Positions 27,177 through 35,416 of a stretch of 64,000 nt of DNA are shown here, in pieces. Numbering within the stretch: position 1 is the first letter of the stretch; each line of letters starts with the position of its first letter. Below the pieces are notes generated by a model. It ran no database searches. It saw only the letters and a program-made list of their open reading frames with translations, and was not told the DNA's origin. The position numbers were made by a program, and so were the translations under genes. Source of the stretch: Croceicoccus pelagius (GTDB lineage Bacteria; Pseudomonadota; Alphaproteobacteria; Sphingomonadales; Sphingomonadaceae); the NCBI RefSeq assembly GCF_001661915.1, contig NZ_LYWY01000034.1:1-64000 (forward strand). Reading direction: 5' to 3'.

Positions 27177-28040
27177 ATGCTGGAAATCGTGAACGTCTTT
27201 GCCCCGTGGTGGGGTTTCGCCTCGATAATCGTGCTTGGCCTGACAGCACTTCGCACCGTGGGCAGGTTGCGGGCCGCAAGCATCGCCTTGGCCATCGCGA
27301 TCGGCCTGCGCCTCTTTGTCCTGCTGGGGCCGATGACCGGCGCGTCGGCGGCAACCAGCCGGCGCGAGCCGGACCTGCGCGTAATTTCCCTCAACATGTG
27401 GAAGGACAACGCGGAACCTGCGCTCGTTGCGCGGTGGCTGGGCGAACAGGACGCAGATATCGTGATCCTGCTGGAAGCGCCGATCGGGTCCGACGTGTTC
27501 GATGCCGCTTTACGCAAGCATTACCCCTATCAGTATTCCTGCACGCGAAACGAGCGATGTTCGACCCGTGTCCTGTCGAAATGGCCTGCCCTTGCGGTTC
27601 GCCATCTTGCGAACGGCGACCCGGAAAACAGGGGCGGCCTGTCGGCCCTAACTGCGCGCATCGACGTTTCAGGCGCACCTGTCACGATCGCCGCGGTCCA
27701 TACCGATCGCCCATGGCCCCTTGGCCGGCGCGACAGACGCCTCGACCAGATCGAGTCAATCCTGCGCGATGCGAAGTCGCCGGTCGTGCTCGCGGGCGAT
27801 TTCAATTCCGCGCCATGGACCGTCAGCCAGTCGCGCATTGCCTCTGCCGCCGGGCTCGGCACCGCGACCGGCACACTGGCGACTTGGCCGACATGGACCT
27901 CGATCGGACTGCTCCCGCTTGACCAGGCCTATGTGTCGTCGTGCATCGGCACCGTTCGCGCCGAAAGAGGCCCGGAAGTCGGATCGGATCACTATCCGCT
28001 CGTCATGGCGTTCGATCGCAGGGATTGCGCCCTGCACTAA
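27177..28040 (+). CDS. Membrane-anchored endonuclease/exonuclease/phosphatase-family protein
   Basis: The C-terminal 210 residues are an EEP-fold phosphohydrolase: SLNMWKDN (strand 1 Asn), LLEAP (metal Glu), AVHTDRPW, AGDFNSAPW (D and N) and GSDHYPLVM (terminal D-H). Two hydrophobic helices precede it. In intracellular-membrane members the catalytic domain faces the periplasm. The start is problematic: ATG 27177 is the first ATG, but the frame is open and hydrophobic upstream to about 27099 (RRILVFIVISLTAALAAAS) with no ATG, GTG or TTG there. The real N-terminus may be missing a start through a frame error. Substrate in the EPS locus is unknown. Confidence 0.8.
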   Translation: MLEIVNVFAPWWGFASIIVLGLTALRTVGRLRAASIALAIAIGLRLFVLLGPMTGASAATSRREPDLRVISLNMWKDNAEPALVARWLGEQDADIVILLEAPIGSDVFDAALRKHYPYQYSCTRNERCSTRVLSKWPALAVRHLANGDPENRGGLSALTARIDVSGAPVTIAAVHTDRPWPLGRRDRRLDQIESILRDAKSPVVLAGDFNSAPWTVSQSRIASAAGLGTATGTLATWPTWTSIGLLPLDQAYVSSCIGTVRAERGPEVGSDHYPLVMAFDRRDCALH

Positions 28041-28169
28041 CCCCTATTGCTGATGCGCTAGTCCCAAAGATGGCCCTTGTTCGCTCTATGCTCACTACAG
28101 GCGTGACCGGGCGTTCGGTAGATTGTTCGGGATAGTGGTCGGTTCGCCGACGTTGCGGGAATGCCAGCT

Positions 28170-29798
28170 ATGTCGAAACGTATCATCATGATCGGTCTCG
28201 ACGGATTTACCGTCGAGATTGCCGACCGCCTGATCGCAGAAGGTCGCATGCCCAATCTTGCCAGGCTGCGCGCCGAAAGCGCGCGCTGGAAAGTAACCGA
28301 CGAACCTTATCGCAACGCCAATCTTGCCTACGAACAGATATCGTCCGGCATGAGCCCCGACGCCTCCGGCCGATTTTCTTCAGTTGAATTCGATCCGGCG
28401 ACTTATGCCGTGAAGCAGGCGGGCGCCGATAACCCGCCCTTCACCGCGGGGCTGAACGGCAAGACCGTCGTTTTCGATTCCCCGTTTTTCAACCTGTGCA
28501 AGGCTTCTAACACGGAAGGCATGGTCGGTTGGGGCGCACACGGCCACGGGATGCCCGACGGCCTGCACGCGCGGCCCGCCTCGCTGGCGCAGGAAATCAC
28601 CGACAGGTTCGGCGAATATGCCGCAAAGGAATATATCTACGGTTTCTGGTGGCCCGACCCCGAACTGATGCGCAGGGCCGGCGTGGCGCTGCGCAAGGGT
28701 GTCGACCAGCGCACCGACATCATGCGCTGGCTGATCGGCGAGCGGATTACCGATTGGGATCTGGCCATTACCGTCGTGTCCGATGCCCACTCCGCCACCG
28801 AACCGATGTGGCATGGCGTAGACCCGAGCCATCCGCTTCACGGCCACCCCAGCGCTCCGGTCGCAAAGCAGTGCCTTGAAGAAATCTACGACGCCATCGA
28901 CCGCCATATCGGCGCCATGCGCGAGGTTGCTCCCGATGCGACGATCGTGTGCTTCTCGGTGCACGGCATGGGTGCGAACGGCTCCGACGTTCCGGCCATG
29001 CTGCTCTTGCCCGAGGTCATGTATCGCTACGAGACCGGCAAGAAGCTTTTCGACGCCCCGACAGACTGGAAAGATGCCGAAAACGGCATCCCGATCGTGT
29101 CGCCCGGTGTCCCCTGGGACCGCATAATCCTGAACGCCATGCGAGGCGGGAAGGTCATGCGCGTAGCGGACAAGATCGAGCGAGGATACCTGCGGGCAAA
29201 GCACAAGTGGACGCACACGGCTTCGGCCGATGCGGGTTCCGACGAACCGATCCGCTTCCCGCTCAAGATGTCGGCGACCCGCTATTCTAAGTCGTGGAAG
29301 ACAACACGGGCATTCGGTTACCCTTCGTTCCACGACGGCAGGATCCGCGTGAATCTCAAGGGGCGCGAGGCCCATGGGATCGTTGCGCTGAAGGATTATG
29401 CAGCGCTGCTCGACGAATATGAGACGATGCTGCGTGCGCTCTACGACCCGCGAACCGGCAAGCCCGTGATCGGCAAGATCACGCGGCCGGTGATGGACGA
29501 TCCGCTGAACTGTCCCGGCAACCAGTCCGACATCGTTGCCGAATTCGAAGGTCTGCCGGTGTCATTGGGCCATCCCGTTCTGGGCAGCATCGGCCCCGCG
29601 CCCTATCGCCGCACCGGCGCGCATACGGGCGGGCCGGGCGCTCTATACATTCACGAAGGCGACGTTGCCGTTGGCGACTATGGCACCTGCAGTGCATTCG
29701 ACATCGTCGCCACGGTCGGGAAAATGCTGGATCCGGACTTCGTTGCCCCGTCGGGAGAGCCTTTTTTGGTTCCGCTGTTGTCACCAAAAGCTGCCTGA
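28170..29798 (+). CDS. Alkaline-phosphatase-superfamily protein, paralogue A
   Basis: The 542-residue cytoplasmic-looking protein belongs to the COG3379-like branch of the AP superfamily. It starts with MIGLDGFTVEIADRLIAEGR and PNLARLR (first metal Asp). It has a YEQISSG stretch at the nucleophile position, a V-H-G-M-G-A-N segment where D-H-G-x-G is usual, and RRTGAHTGGPGALYI with the late His. The Asp of D-H-G is replaced by Val, so metal binding may be altered. It is clearly paralogous to the protein at 32898-34523. The role, possibly phosphate or sugar-phosphate handling in EPS assembly, is inferred. ATG 28161 is an alternative start. Confidence 0.75.
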   Translation: MSKRIIMIGLDGFTVEIADRLIAEGRMPNLARLRAESARWKVTDEPYRNANLAYEQISSGMSPDASGRFSSVEFDPATYAVKQAGADNPPFTAGLNGKTVVFDSPFFNLCKASNTEGMVGWGAHGHGMPDGLHARPASLAQEITDRFGEYAAKEYIYGFWWPDPELMRRAGVALRKGVDQRTDIMRWLIGERITDWDLAITVVSDAHSATEPMWHGVDPSHPLHGHPSAPVAKQCLEEIYDAIDRHIGAMREVAPDATIVCFSVHGMGANGSDVPAMLLLPEVMYRYETGKKLFDAPTDWKDAENGIPIVSPGVPWDRIILNAMRGGKVMRVADKIERGYLRAKHKWTHTASADAGSDEPIRFPLKMSATRYSKSWKTTRAFGYPSFHDGRIRVNLKGREAHGIVALKDYAALLDEYETMLRALYDPRTGKPVIGKITRPVMDDPLNCPGNQSDIVAEFEGLPVSLGHPVLGSIGPAPYRRTGAHTGGPGALYIHEGDVAVGDYGTCSAFDIVATVGKMLDPDFVAPSGEPFLVPLLSPKAA

Positions 29799-29824
29799 CG
29801 ATCGCGCCGCGCCTATTTGGGCTG

Positions 29825-30574
29825 TCAAACCGGATCAAAAGACCATGACAGCCCCAATCTGGCTGCGTGATCGGTAAGCGCATAGACGAAGATCGCCAGG
29901 CCCGTGAGTTCGAGCGTCTCTTCGATCGTCGTCGAAATCATGAAAGGCAGCGAACCGAAGCCGTAGGTGCCTTTCATCATGCCCGACACCATCTCCACGC
30001 CGACCGCGCCGCCGACGTAGACGATGCCGGCCGCCACCATCAGCACCGCCGAGCGCCGGCTTATCGACAGCAGGAAACGCAGATAGGCAAGGCCGAGCAG
30101 CGGCAGGAACACGAAAGCCAGAATGACCCACGAATTCGTCAGGATGCTGCCGGGCACAATGTCGAGATGGCCTGAGATGAAATCCATCGTTTTTTCGTGA
30201 AGCTGGATGAACTCGTCCATCGACAATGCCAGGAAAGTAAGCGCCAGGAAGAACCAGTGGCGGTGCCAACCCATGTGCAGTTGGCGATGGGCCTCGCCGG
30301 TCATCGACAGCAGGACGGCGCAAAATGCCAACAAGGCAGAGCTGAAAAAGGTCGGAAAATTGGTTTCACTATTGAGGTCGATCAACGCGATCGCGCCAAG
30401 ACCTTTCGACATACCCAGACTGAACCTGATCGCCATGCCCGCGATGCTCAGCGTGACCAAGACGCCGATAATGGCCATCAAAACGCGAAATATCGTGCCC
30501 GGACCGGCGCGAAATACGATCGTCCGCTGCCGCTTGGCCACCTCAGTCGGCAGCCAGCCAGAGGGGCGGCTCAA
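29825..30574 (-). CDS. Conserved polytopic membrane protein of unknown function
   Basis: About 249 residues with roughly seven hydrophobic helices. Charged residues lie within or at the edges of helices: ETNFPTFFSS, LALSMDEFIQLHEK and ISTTIEETLELTG. These Asp/Glu/His clusters look like a metal or catalytic site inside the membrane, but no family name is recognised. The start is a TTG overlapping the stop of the upstream GT4 gene (TTGA); GTG 30538 is possible. Tight coupling to glycosyltransferase genes suggests an EPS-modifying or lipid-linked step. Confidence 0.65.
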   Translation of the reverse strand: MSRPSGWLPTEVAKRQRTIVFRAGPGTIFRVLMAIIGVLVTLSIAGMAIRFSLGMSKGLGAIALIDLNSETNFPTFFSSALLAFCAVLLSMTGEAHRQLHMGWHRHWFFLALTFLALSMDEFIQLHEKTMDFISGHLDIVPGSILTNSWVILAFVFLPLLGLAYLRFLLSISRRSAVLMVAAGIVYVGGAVGVEMVSGMMKGTYGFGSLPFMISTTIEETLELTGLAIFVYALTDHAARLGLSWSFDPV

Positions 30575-31764
30575 CGAGCATATTCATTCATCGTGGCGAG
30601 CAGAGACCGCGCCGCCCCGTCCCAAGTGAAACGGGCGACCTGTTCGTGCCCTTTGGCAACGAGTTTGCGGCGCAATGCGGGGTTATGCTCCAGTCCGCGG
30701 ATTGCCTGCGCCCACTCTTCAGGTGCGTGGGCATCGGCATAGAGCGCCGCCTCACCGCAGACTTCGGGTAACGCCCCGCAAGGTGCGACGATCGCGGGGC
30801 ATCCGGCGCCCATCGCCTCGAGCGGGGGCAAGCCAAACCCCTCTGTGGTCGATGGACAGGCGAAGCAGAGCGCATTTTCGTAGATTGCGCGCAGTTCCTC
30901 GTCCGAAACCTTGCCGGCAAAGATGACATTCGGCCCAGGGACCGACCCGGCCGCTTCGAAATCGGCAGCGGTCGCGGCGCCGAAAAGCACGAGCCTGGTA
31001 TCGGCCATTTCGGGCCGCGCGAAGCAATCGATGAGGACTCTGATGTTCTTGTGCGACTGGGTATTGGCAAGAGCGGCGACATATCGTCCGCGGCTAAGCC
31101 CAAGCGTCGGGATAATCCGGTGGTCAGCCTCTGCGGTCGCGAAGTGGTCCACTCCGTTCGGGATGACCGTCACCTTGTTGCGGCTGGCCAGCCCGAAACG
31201 GGAAAGCTGCTGGCGCGAATATTGCGAGATGGTCAGGATGCGCCTGTGGCGGCGCCCCGTGAAGAACTGGTGGAACCGGTACCAGATCCGGAACGGCATC
31301 GAATAGCTCTTGGGCGTCAGCCTGACTTGCGCATCGTGGAACATCGTCACTGCGTCGACTGACGTCACGGGGCCGACATTGCACAAGCTTAGAATGGTGT
31401 TGCCCGAACCGACCGAGGGCAGCGTCAGCTGCTCCCACGGAATGCCGCGGAACGGCCCGACCACGCGGTATGGCACGCCCAGCTTCCTTGCCCGCTCTTC
31501 CGCGTCATGCGGGATGACGAGATCGAAGCGCAGCTTCCCCTTCCACGCGGGATCAGTCAGCAGGAGGTCGTGGCAGTGGCGGATCAATTCCGCAGCGACG
31601 CGGTGGACGCCGGTGCTGGGCGCGCTGAGGAACTTGCCGTTAACCAGCACCGACCGGCAGGTATTCGGGCTGGAAGCCGGTCGCGGTTCGACCCAGCGAC
31701 GCAGCAGGTCTGTTACGCCATGTGGCGCGAAGCTGCTCTGTGAATGGTCAGGAATACTGGCCAT
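30571..31764 (-). CDS. Glycosyltransferase family 4 (second)
   Basis: GT-B glycosyltransferase, 397 residues. An N-terminal acceptor domain (VLVNGKFLSAPSTGVHRVAA) is followed by the donor domain: ILTISQYSRQQL, VIPNGVD, ALANTQSHKNI and the E-x7-E motif in PSTTEGFGLPPLEAMGAGCP. It probably extends the EPS repeat unit in the cytoplasm. It overlaps the following membrane-protein gene by four bases. The 35-base gap to the upstream GT2 gene indicates one minus-strand operon of three genes. Confidence 0.88.
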   Translation of the reverse strand: MASIPDHSQSSFAPHGVTDLLRRWVEPRPASSPNTCRSVLVNGKFLSAPSTGVHRVAAELIRHCHDLLLTDPAWKGKLRFDLVIPHDAEERARKLGVPYRVVGPFRGIPWEQLTLPSVGSGNTILSLCNVGPVTSVDAVTMFHDAQVRLTPKSYSMPFRIWYRFHQFFTGRRHRRILTISQYSRQQLSRFGLASRNKVTVIPNGVDHFATAEADHRIIPTLGLSRGRYVAALANTQSHKNIRVLIDCFARPEMADTRLVLFGAATAADFEAAGSVPGPNVIFAGKVSDEELRAIYENALCFACPSTTEGFGLPPLEAMGAGCPAIVAPCGALPEVCGEAALYADAHAPEEWAQAIRGLEHNPALRRKLVAKGHEQVARFTWDGAARSLLATMNEYAR

Positions 31765-31799
31765 CGATCAGCTCCCGGCCTGCTCGTTCGCGGACATAG

Positions 31800-32666
31800 T
31801 CACAGTTCGATGATCCGGCGCGGATGGAGCCGTCGCTGCAGAAGATCGCGGAATGCCACCATGTTGCCCCTCAACCGCCCGCGGCGGTCGATGTCCTTTG
31901 GCGGGGGAATACTCTTGACGAGGTTCGCGGCAAGGTTCTTGAAAAGCAGGCCCCAGCCATGGTTCCGGCCAATCGTGCCTTTGCGCCGAAGATAGAAAAT
32001 GTTTGCAACCTGCGAGTAGCCCAGCCGCAAGCCCGAGGTCCTGCCTGCAGGGCTGCCGAGGTGGATGCCGGTAAGGACTCTTGCGCGAAGCAGGCTTCCA
32101 TTGCGCCCCACCCTTGTCGTGAAGTCGATGTCCTCCTGCCAGCCGTAGAGAGGCAGGTTCTCGTCGAAACGGAGGCCCTTGGCCGCGGAATAGCGGACCA
32201 CCATGTTGCATCCATAGAGCGCTTCTGCCGGCTTGCTGCGCAGCCGCGCGCGTTCGCCCAGCACATCGAGCCGCCAGACAGCATCCTCGAAATCGATGGG
32301 GCCGGTCTTGGCTCCGTCGTCGACCAGATGGCCGGTCAGCCCGACGACGTTCGGCTCGCTTTCGAAGATGTGTTCGACATTGGCCAGATAGTCCGATGCA
32401 GCGACGAAATCGTCGTCGAAGAACACGATGACGTCCGTTTTGCCTTCGAGTTCGGCAAGAGCGGCGTTGCGCTGGCTGCATGCTCCCTTGGGGGCAAGCA
32501 TCACGAGGGGGTCGCCGGGCATACCGGCGACTCCTTCGACATCGCTTTCCTCGTTCCCGACAACGACGATGCCGTCGGCCTTGCGCGTCTGGTGATGGAG
32601 GCGTTCGATCACCTTGCGAAGAACCGGCGCCCGGCCCGTCGTGGCGATTGCGACGTGAATGCGCAT
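31800..32666 (-). CDS. Glycosyltransferase family 2
   Basis: GT-A inverting glycosyltransferase. From ATG 32666 (GAGGT box 7 bases upstream) it reads MRIHVAIATTGRAPVLRKVI. The metal-binding acidic motif VIVFFDDDF lies near residue 85 and a C-terminal acceptor/catalytic region contains YGWQEDIDF (ED near 175). About 288 residues, normal for the family. It opens the minus-strand operon GT2-GT4-membrane protein and is divergent from AP paralogue B across a 231-base promoter gap. Substrate is not predictable. Confidence 0.85.
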   Translation of the reverse strand: MRIHVAIATTGRAPVLRKVIERLHHQTRKADGIVVVGNEESDVEGVAGMPGDPLVMLAPKGACSQRNAALAELEGKTDVIVFFDDDFVAASDYLANVEHIFESEPNVVGLTGHLVDDGAKTGPIDFEDAVWRLDVLGERARLRSKPAEALYGCNMVVRYSAAKGLRFDENLPLYGWQEDIDFTTRVGRNGSLLRARVLTGIHLGSPAGRTSGLRLGYSQVANIFYLRRKGTIGRNHGWGLLFKNLAANLVKSIPPPKDIDRRGRLRGNMVAFRDLLQRRLHPRRIIEL

Positions 32667-32897
32667 TAAGCGACCTCTTAAGTACTGATTAGAGGCCAAT
32701 AAATACGTGCCGGAACGCCTTTGGCGAAGCGCCCATGCGGAGATCATCCGTAGGGGTTATTCCGCCGATACCCCTTTGGCGCGTTAACCCGAAATTGCAC
32801 CAAATCCACCCCCACGAACAATTTATTCGGGCCGCGCAAACTCTATTCTCAGGGGAAAGAAATTTGGTCGCCATACGAAGAACAGGGGCAGTGCGGC
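32667..32897. promoter_or_regulatory. Divergent intergenic region inside the EPS locus
   Basis: This AT-richer 231-base gap separates the GT2 gene (minus) from AP paralogue B (plus), so promoters for both directions are expected here. A short inverted pair AGGGGT / ACCCCT occurs near 32753-32780. No exact promoter boxes are assigned. Confidence 0.35.
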
Positions 32898-34523
32898 ATG
32901 AAATCGAGAACAATAATGGTGGGTCTTGATGGCTTTACCATGGAGTTCGCCGAGCGTCTGATGGATGCGGGACGGATGCCGAACCTGTCGCGACTGCGCG
33001 AGGAGAGTGCGCGGTGGCTTGTCGACGACAGCGAGTTCCGGAATGCGAATCTGACCTACGAGCAGATCTCGTCGGGCCTGAGGCCTGACGAGTCAAAACG
33101 CTGGTCCGCCGTCGAATTCGACCGCAAGCGCTATGCCGCGGTGCAGGCCGGCGCTGCCAACCCGCCTTTCACTTCGCTGCTCGATGCAAAGACCGTTGTC
33201 TTCGATGCCCCCTACTTCGATATTGCGCGCGATGCGAATGCACAGGGCGTCGTCGGCTGGGGCGCGCACGACCCCGGTCTTGGCGAAGGCCTTCAATCGC
33301 GCCCGGCCTCGCTGGCCGATGAAGTTCTATCGCGGTTCGGAGAGTATGCGGCCAAGGACTTCGTCTACGGGTTCCTGTGGCCGGACCCGGACCTGACCCT
33401 GAAGGCAGGCACCCTGCTGCGCGACGGCGTGGACCAGCGGACCCGGATCGTGCGGTGGCTGTTTGGAGAGCGGATCACCGACTGGGACCTCGCGATCAGC
33501 GTCGTCGCGGCCGCCCATTCGGCGACCGAGCCGATGTGGCACGGCATTGACGAGACCCACCCGCTTCATTCCCATCCCAGCGCGACTGTCGCCCGGCAGT
33601 GCCTCGAGGAAATCTACGAGGCGATCGACCGGCACATCGGCGCCATCCGCGAGATCGCACCCGATGCCACGATAGTCTGCTTCACGATGCATGGCATGGG
33701 CGCGAACAATTCGGACGTACCGGCCATGCTGCTTCTTCCCGAGCTCATGTACCGGCTGGAGACCGGCAAGACATTGTTCGAGCCCAAGCTCGAATGGGAG
33801 GCCGCGGCAGATGGGGTTCCGATCATTCCGGCTGGCGTCCCTTGGGACAGGGCGATCCTGGGTGCGATGAAGGGGGGGCAAATGATGCGCGTGCGCGATC
33901 GCTTTGAGCGCGATCTGCAGAAAATGCGCCGCAAGGTTTCAGGTGGTTCGTCATCAAGGACTGCCGAGAAGCGCGATTATCAGTTCCCGCTGAAGATGGC
34001 GGCGACCCGCTACGCCAAGGCCTGGCCCAAGATGCGGGCATTCGGTTTCCCGACGTTTCACGACGGCCGTATCCGCATCAACCTTAAGGGGCGCGAAACA
34101 CACGGCCTGGTGTCACCGGCTGAGTACGAGAGCGTGGTGTCAGAATACGTTGCGATGCTCAAGACGTTGAAGGATCCCCGCACCGGCGAGGCCGCGATCG
34201 GGTCGATCTACACGCCCGTCCTGTCCGATCCACTATCGGCAAGCGACAACCAGGCAGACATAGTCGCCTCGTTCAACGGCACACCGCTCGCGCTCGAACA
34301 TCCCGACATCGGGACAGTCGGTCCGGCGCCATTCCGGCGAACCGGCGCGCATACAGGCGGCCTGGGCGCCCTGTTCATCGCAGGCGAGAGCATTACGCGC
34401 GGCGAATTCGGGCAGTGCAGCGGGTATGACATCGTACCCACCGTGTGCGAACTTGCTGGAAGCAATGTCCTGACGGACCGGGTCAATTCGATTGTCCTGC
34501 CCTACCTGTCGCAAGCAGCATGA
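32898..34523 (+). CDS. Alkaline-phosphatase-superfamily protein, paralogue B
   Basis: The 541-residue protein aligns end to end with the protein at 28170-29798, with well over half the residues identical by eye. The shared landmarks are VGLDGFTMEFAERL, YEQISSG, ATEPMWHG, HGMGANNSDVPAMLLLPE, GRIRINLKGRE and RRTGAHTGGLGALFI. As in paralogue A, the D-H-G-x-G motif reads M-H-G-M-G, so the metal Asp is missing. No signal peptide, so cytoplasmic. Its stop overlaps the start of the GT25 gene (ATGA). Conservation of both copies argues that each is functional despite the unusual site. Confidence 0.75.
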   Translation: MKSRTIMVGLDGFTMEFAERLMDAGRMPNLSRLREESARWLVDDSEFRNANLTYEQISSGLRPDESKRWSAVEFDRKRYAAVQAGAANPPFTSLLDAKTVVFDAPYFDIARDANAQGVVGWGAHDPGLGEGLQSRPASLADEVLSRFGEYAAKDFVYGFLWPDPDLTLKAGTLLRDGVDQRTRIVRWLFGERITDWDLAISVVAAAHSATEPMWHGIDETHPLHSHPSATVARQCLEEIYEAIDRHIGAIREIAPDATIVCFTMHGMGANNSDVPAMLLLPELMYRLETGKTLFEPKLEWEAAADGVPIIPAGVPWDRAILGAMKGGQMMRVRDRFERDLQKMRRKVSGGSSSRTAEKRDYQFPLKMAATRYAKAWPKMRAFGFPTFHDGRIRINLKGRETHGLVSPAEYESVVSEYVAMLKTLKDPRTGEAAIGSIYTPVLSDPLSASDNQADIVASFNGTPLALEHPDIGTVGPAPFRRTGAHTGGLGALFIAGESITRGEFGQCSGYDIVPTVCELAGSNVLTDRVNSIVLPYLSQAA

Positions 34524-35416
34524 ACCGGGCGGTCGGAAAAGCCCCGCCGACCTTCGTCATAAACCTGGCAAGACAGGTCGAACGGAAGAGGCGGATGCAG
34601 GCTTTGGTCGCGGCGGCGGGTGTGAAACCCGTTTTCGTGGAAGCCGTGGACGGCAGCAAGCTCAGCGCAAGTGCAATGCTGCCTTGGCGCCGCAACGAAA
34701 AGCGCGCGCTTCTGAACACCGGAGAGGTCGGCTGTCTGCTAAGCCATGTCTCGGTCTGGGAAAGAATCGTGCGCGAAGGCATCGACCATGCGGTCGTCCT
34801 TGAAGACGACCTCGTCATCTCGCCGACTTTCCGGCAAATCCTGCTGCGGATTGGTGATCTGCCGGATTTCGACCTGCTTCGGCTGGAAACCGATCGCTCG
34901 CCCATCGTGTTCCGGCATGAGTGTGAACTCGAAATCGCCGGTCACTGCGTACACAAGTTGCTACGCGGTGCGACGCGGACCGGCGGCTACGCGATTTCGC
35001 GCAGGGGTGCGCACCGGCTGCTCGCGAATTTCAACGATTTCGAACAGGCCGTCGACGTGGAGATGTTTAATCCGCGGCGCTCGGTTGTTGACCGGTTGGA
35101 CATGTTACAGCTCGTCCCGGCCATCTGTGTTCAGGCCGAACTCGTGCCCGGGATCGCAATGCAGGCGCCCTACCTGTCCAGCGGTATCGATACATTGGGC
35201 CAGCGCGCCGATACGCGCCTTGGCAAGCGCAGGCCGACGAACCCGACCGCGATGGAAAGCATCCGCGCGGTGCTGAGGCCCATCAAGCGCGTTGCCGTCA
35301 ATATGCTGATCCGCCCGCTGGGCCAGACCGAGCGTCCGATCCCCCTGATCGACTTCTCAAGCCCGCACTGGGCGGTGCGGAACAATACCGCCAAAAGTTC
35401 GTCCGCTCTTCGCTAG
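34520..35416 (+). CDS. Glycosyltransferase family 25
   Basis: LPS/EPS-type GT25 enzyme, 298 residues, starting at ATG 34520 in overlap with the upstream stop. Family motifs are visible: FVINLARQVERKRRM (N-terminal), GEVGCLLSHVSVWERIV, AVVLEDDLVIS (acidic metal motif), TGGYAISRRGAHRLL and AVDVEMFN. In this family it transfers galactose or a related sugar. The C-terminal 80 residues are basic and may contact the membrane. Its 3' end overlaps the convergent flippase gene by four bases. Confidence 0.87.
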   Translation: MNRAVGKAPPTFVINLARQVERKRRMQALVAAAGVKPVFVEAVDGSKLSASAMLPWRRNEKRALLNTGEVGCLLSHVSVWERIVREGIDHAVVLEDDLVISPTFRQILLRIGDLPDFDLLRLETDRSPIVFRHECELEIAGHCVHKLLRGATRTGGYAISRRGAHRLLANFNDFEQAVDVEMFNPRRSVVDRLDMLQLVPAICVQAELVPGIAMQAPYLSSGIDTLGQRADTRLGKRRPTNPTAMESIRAVLRPIKRVAVNMLIRPLGQTERPIPLIDFSSPHWAVRNNTAKSSSALR

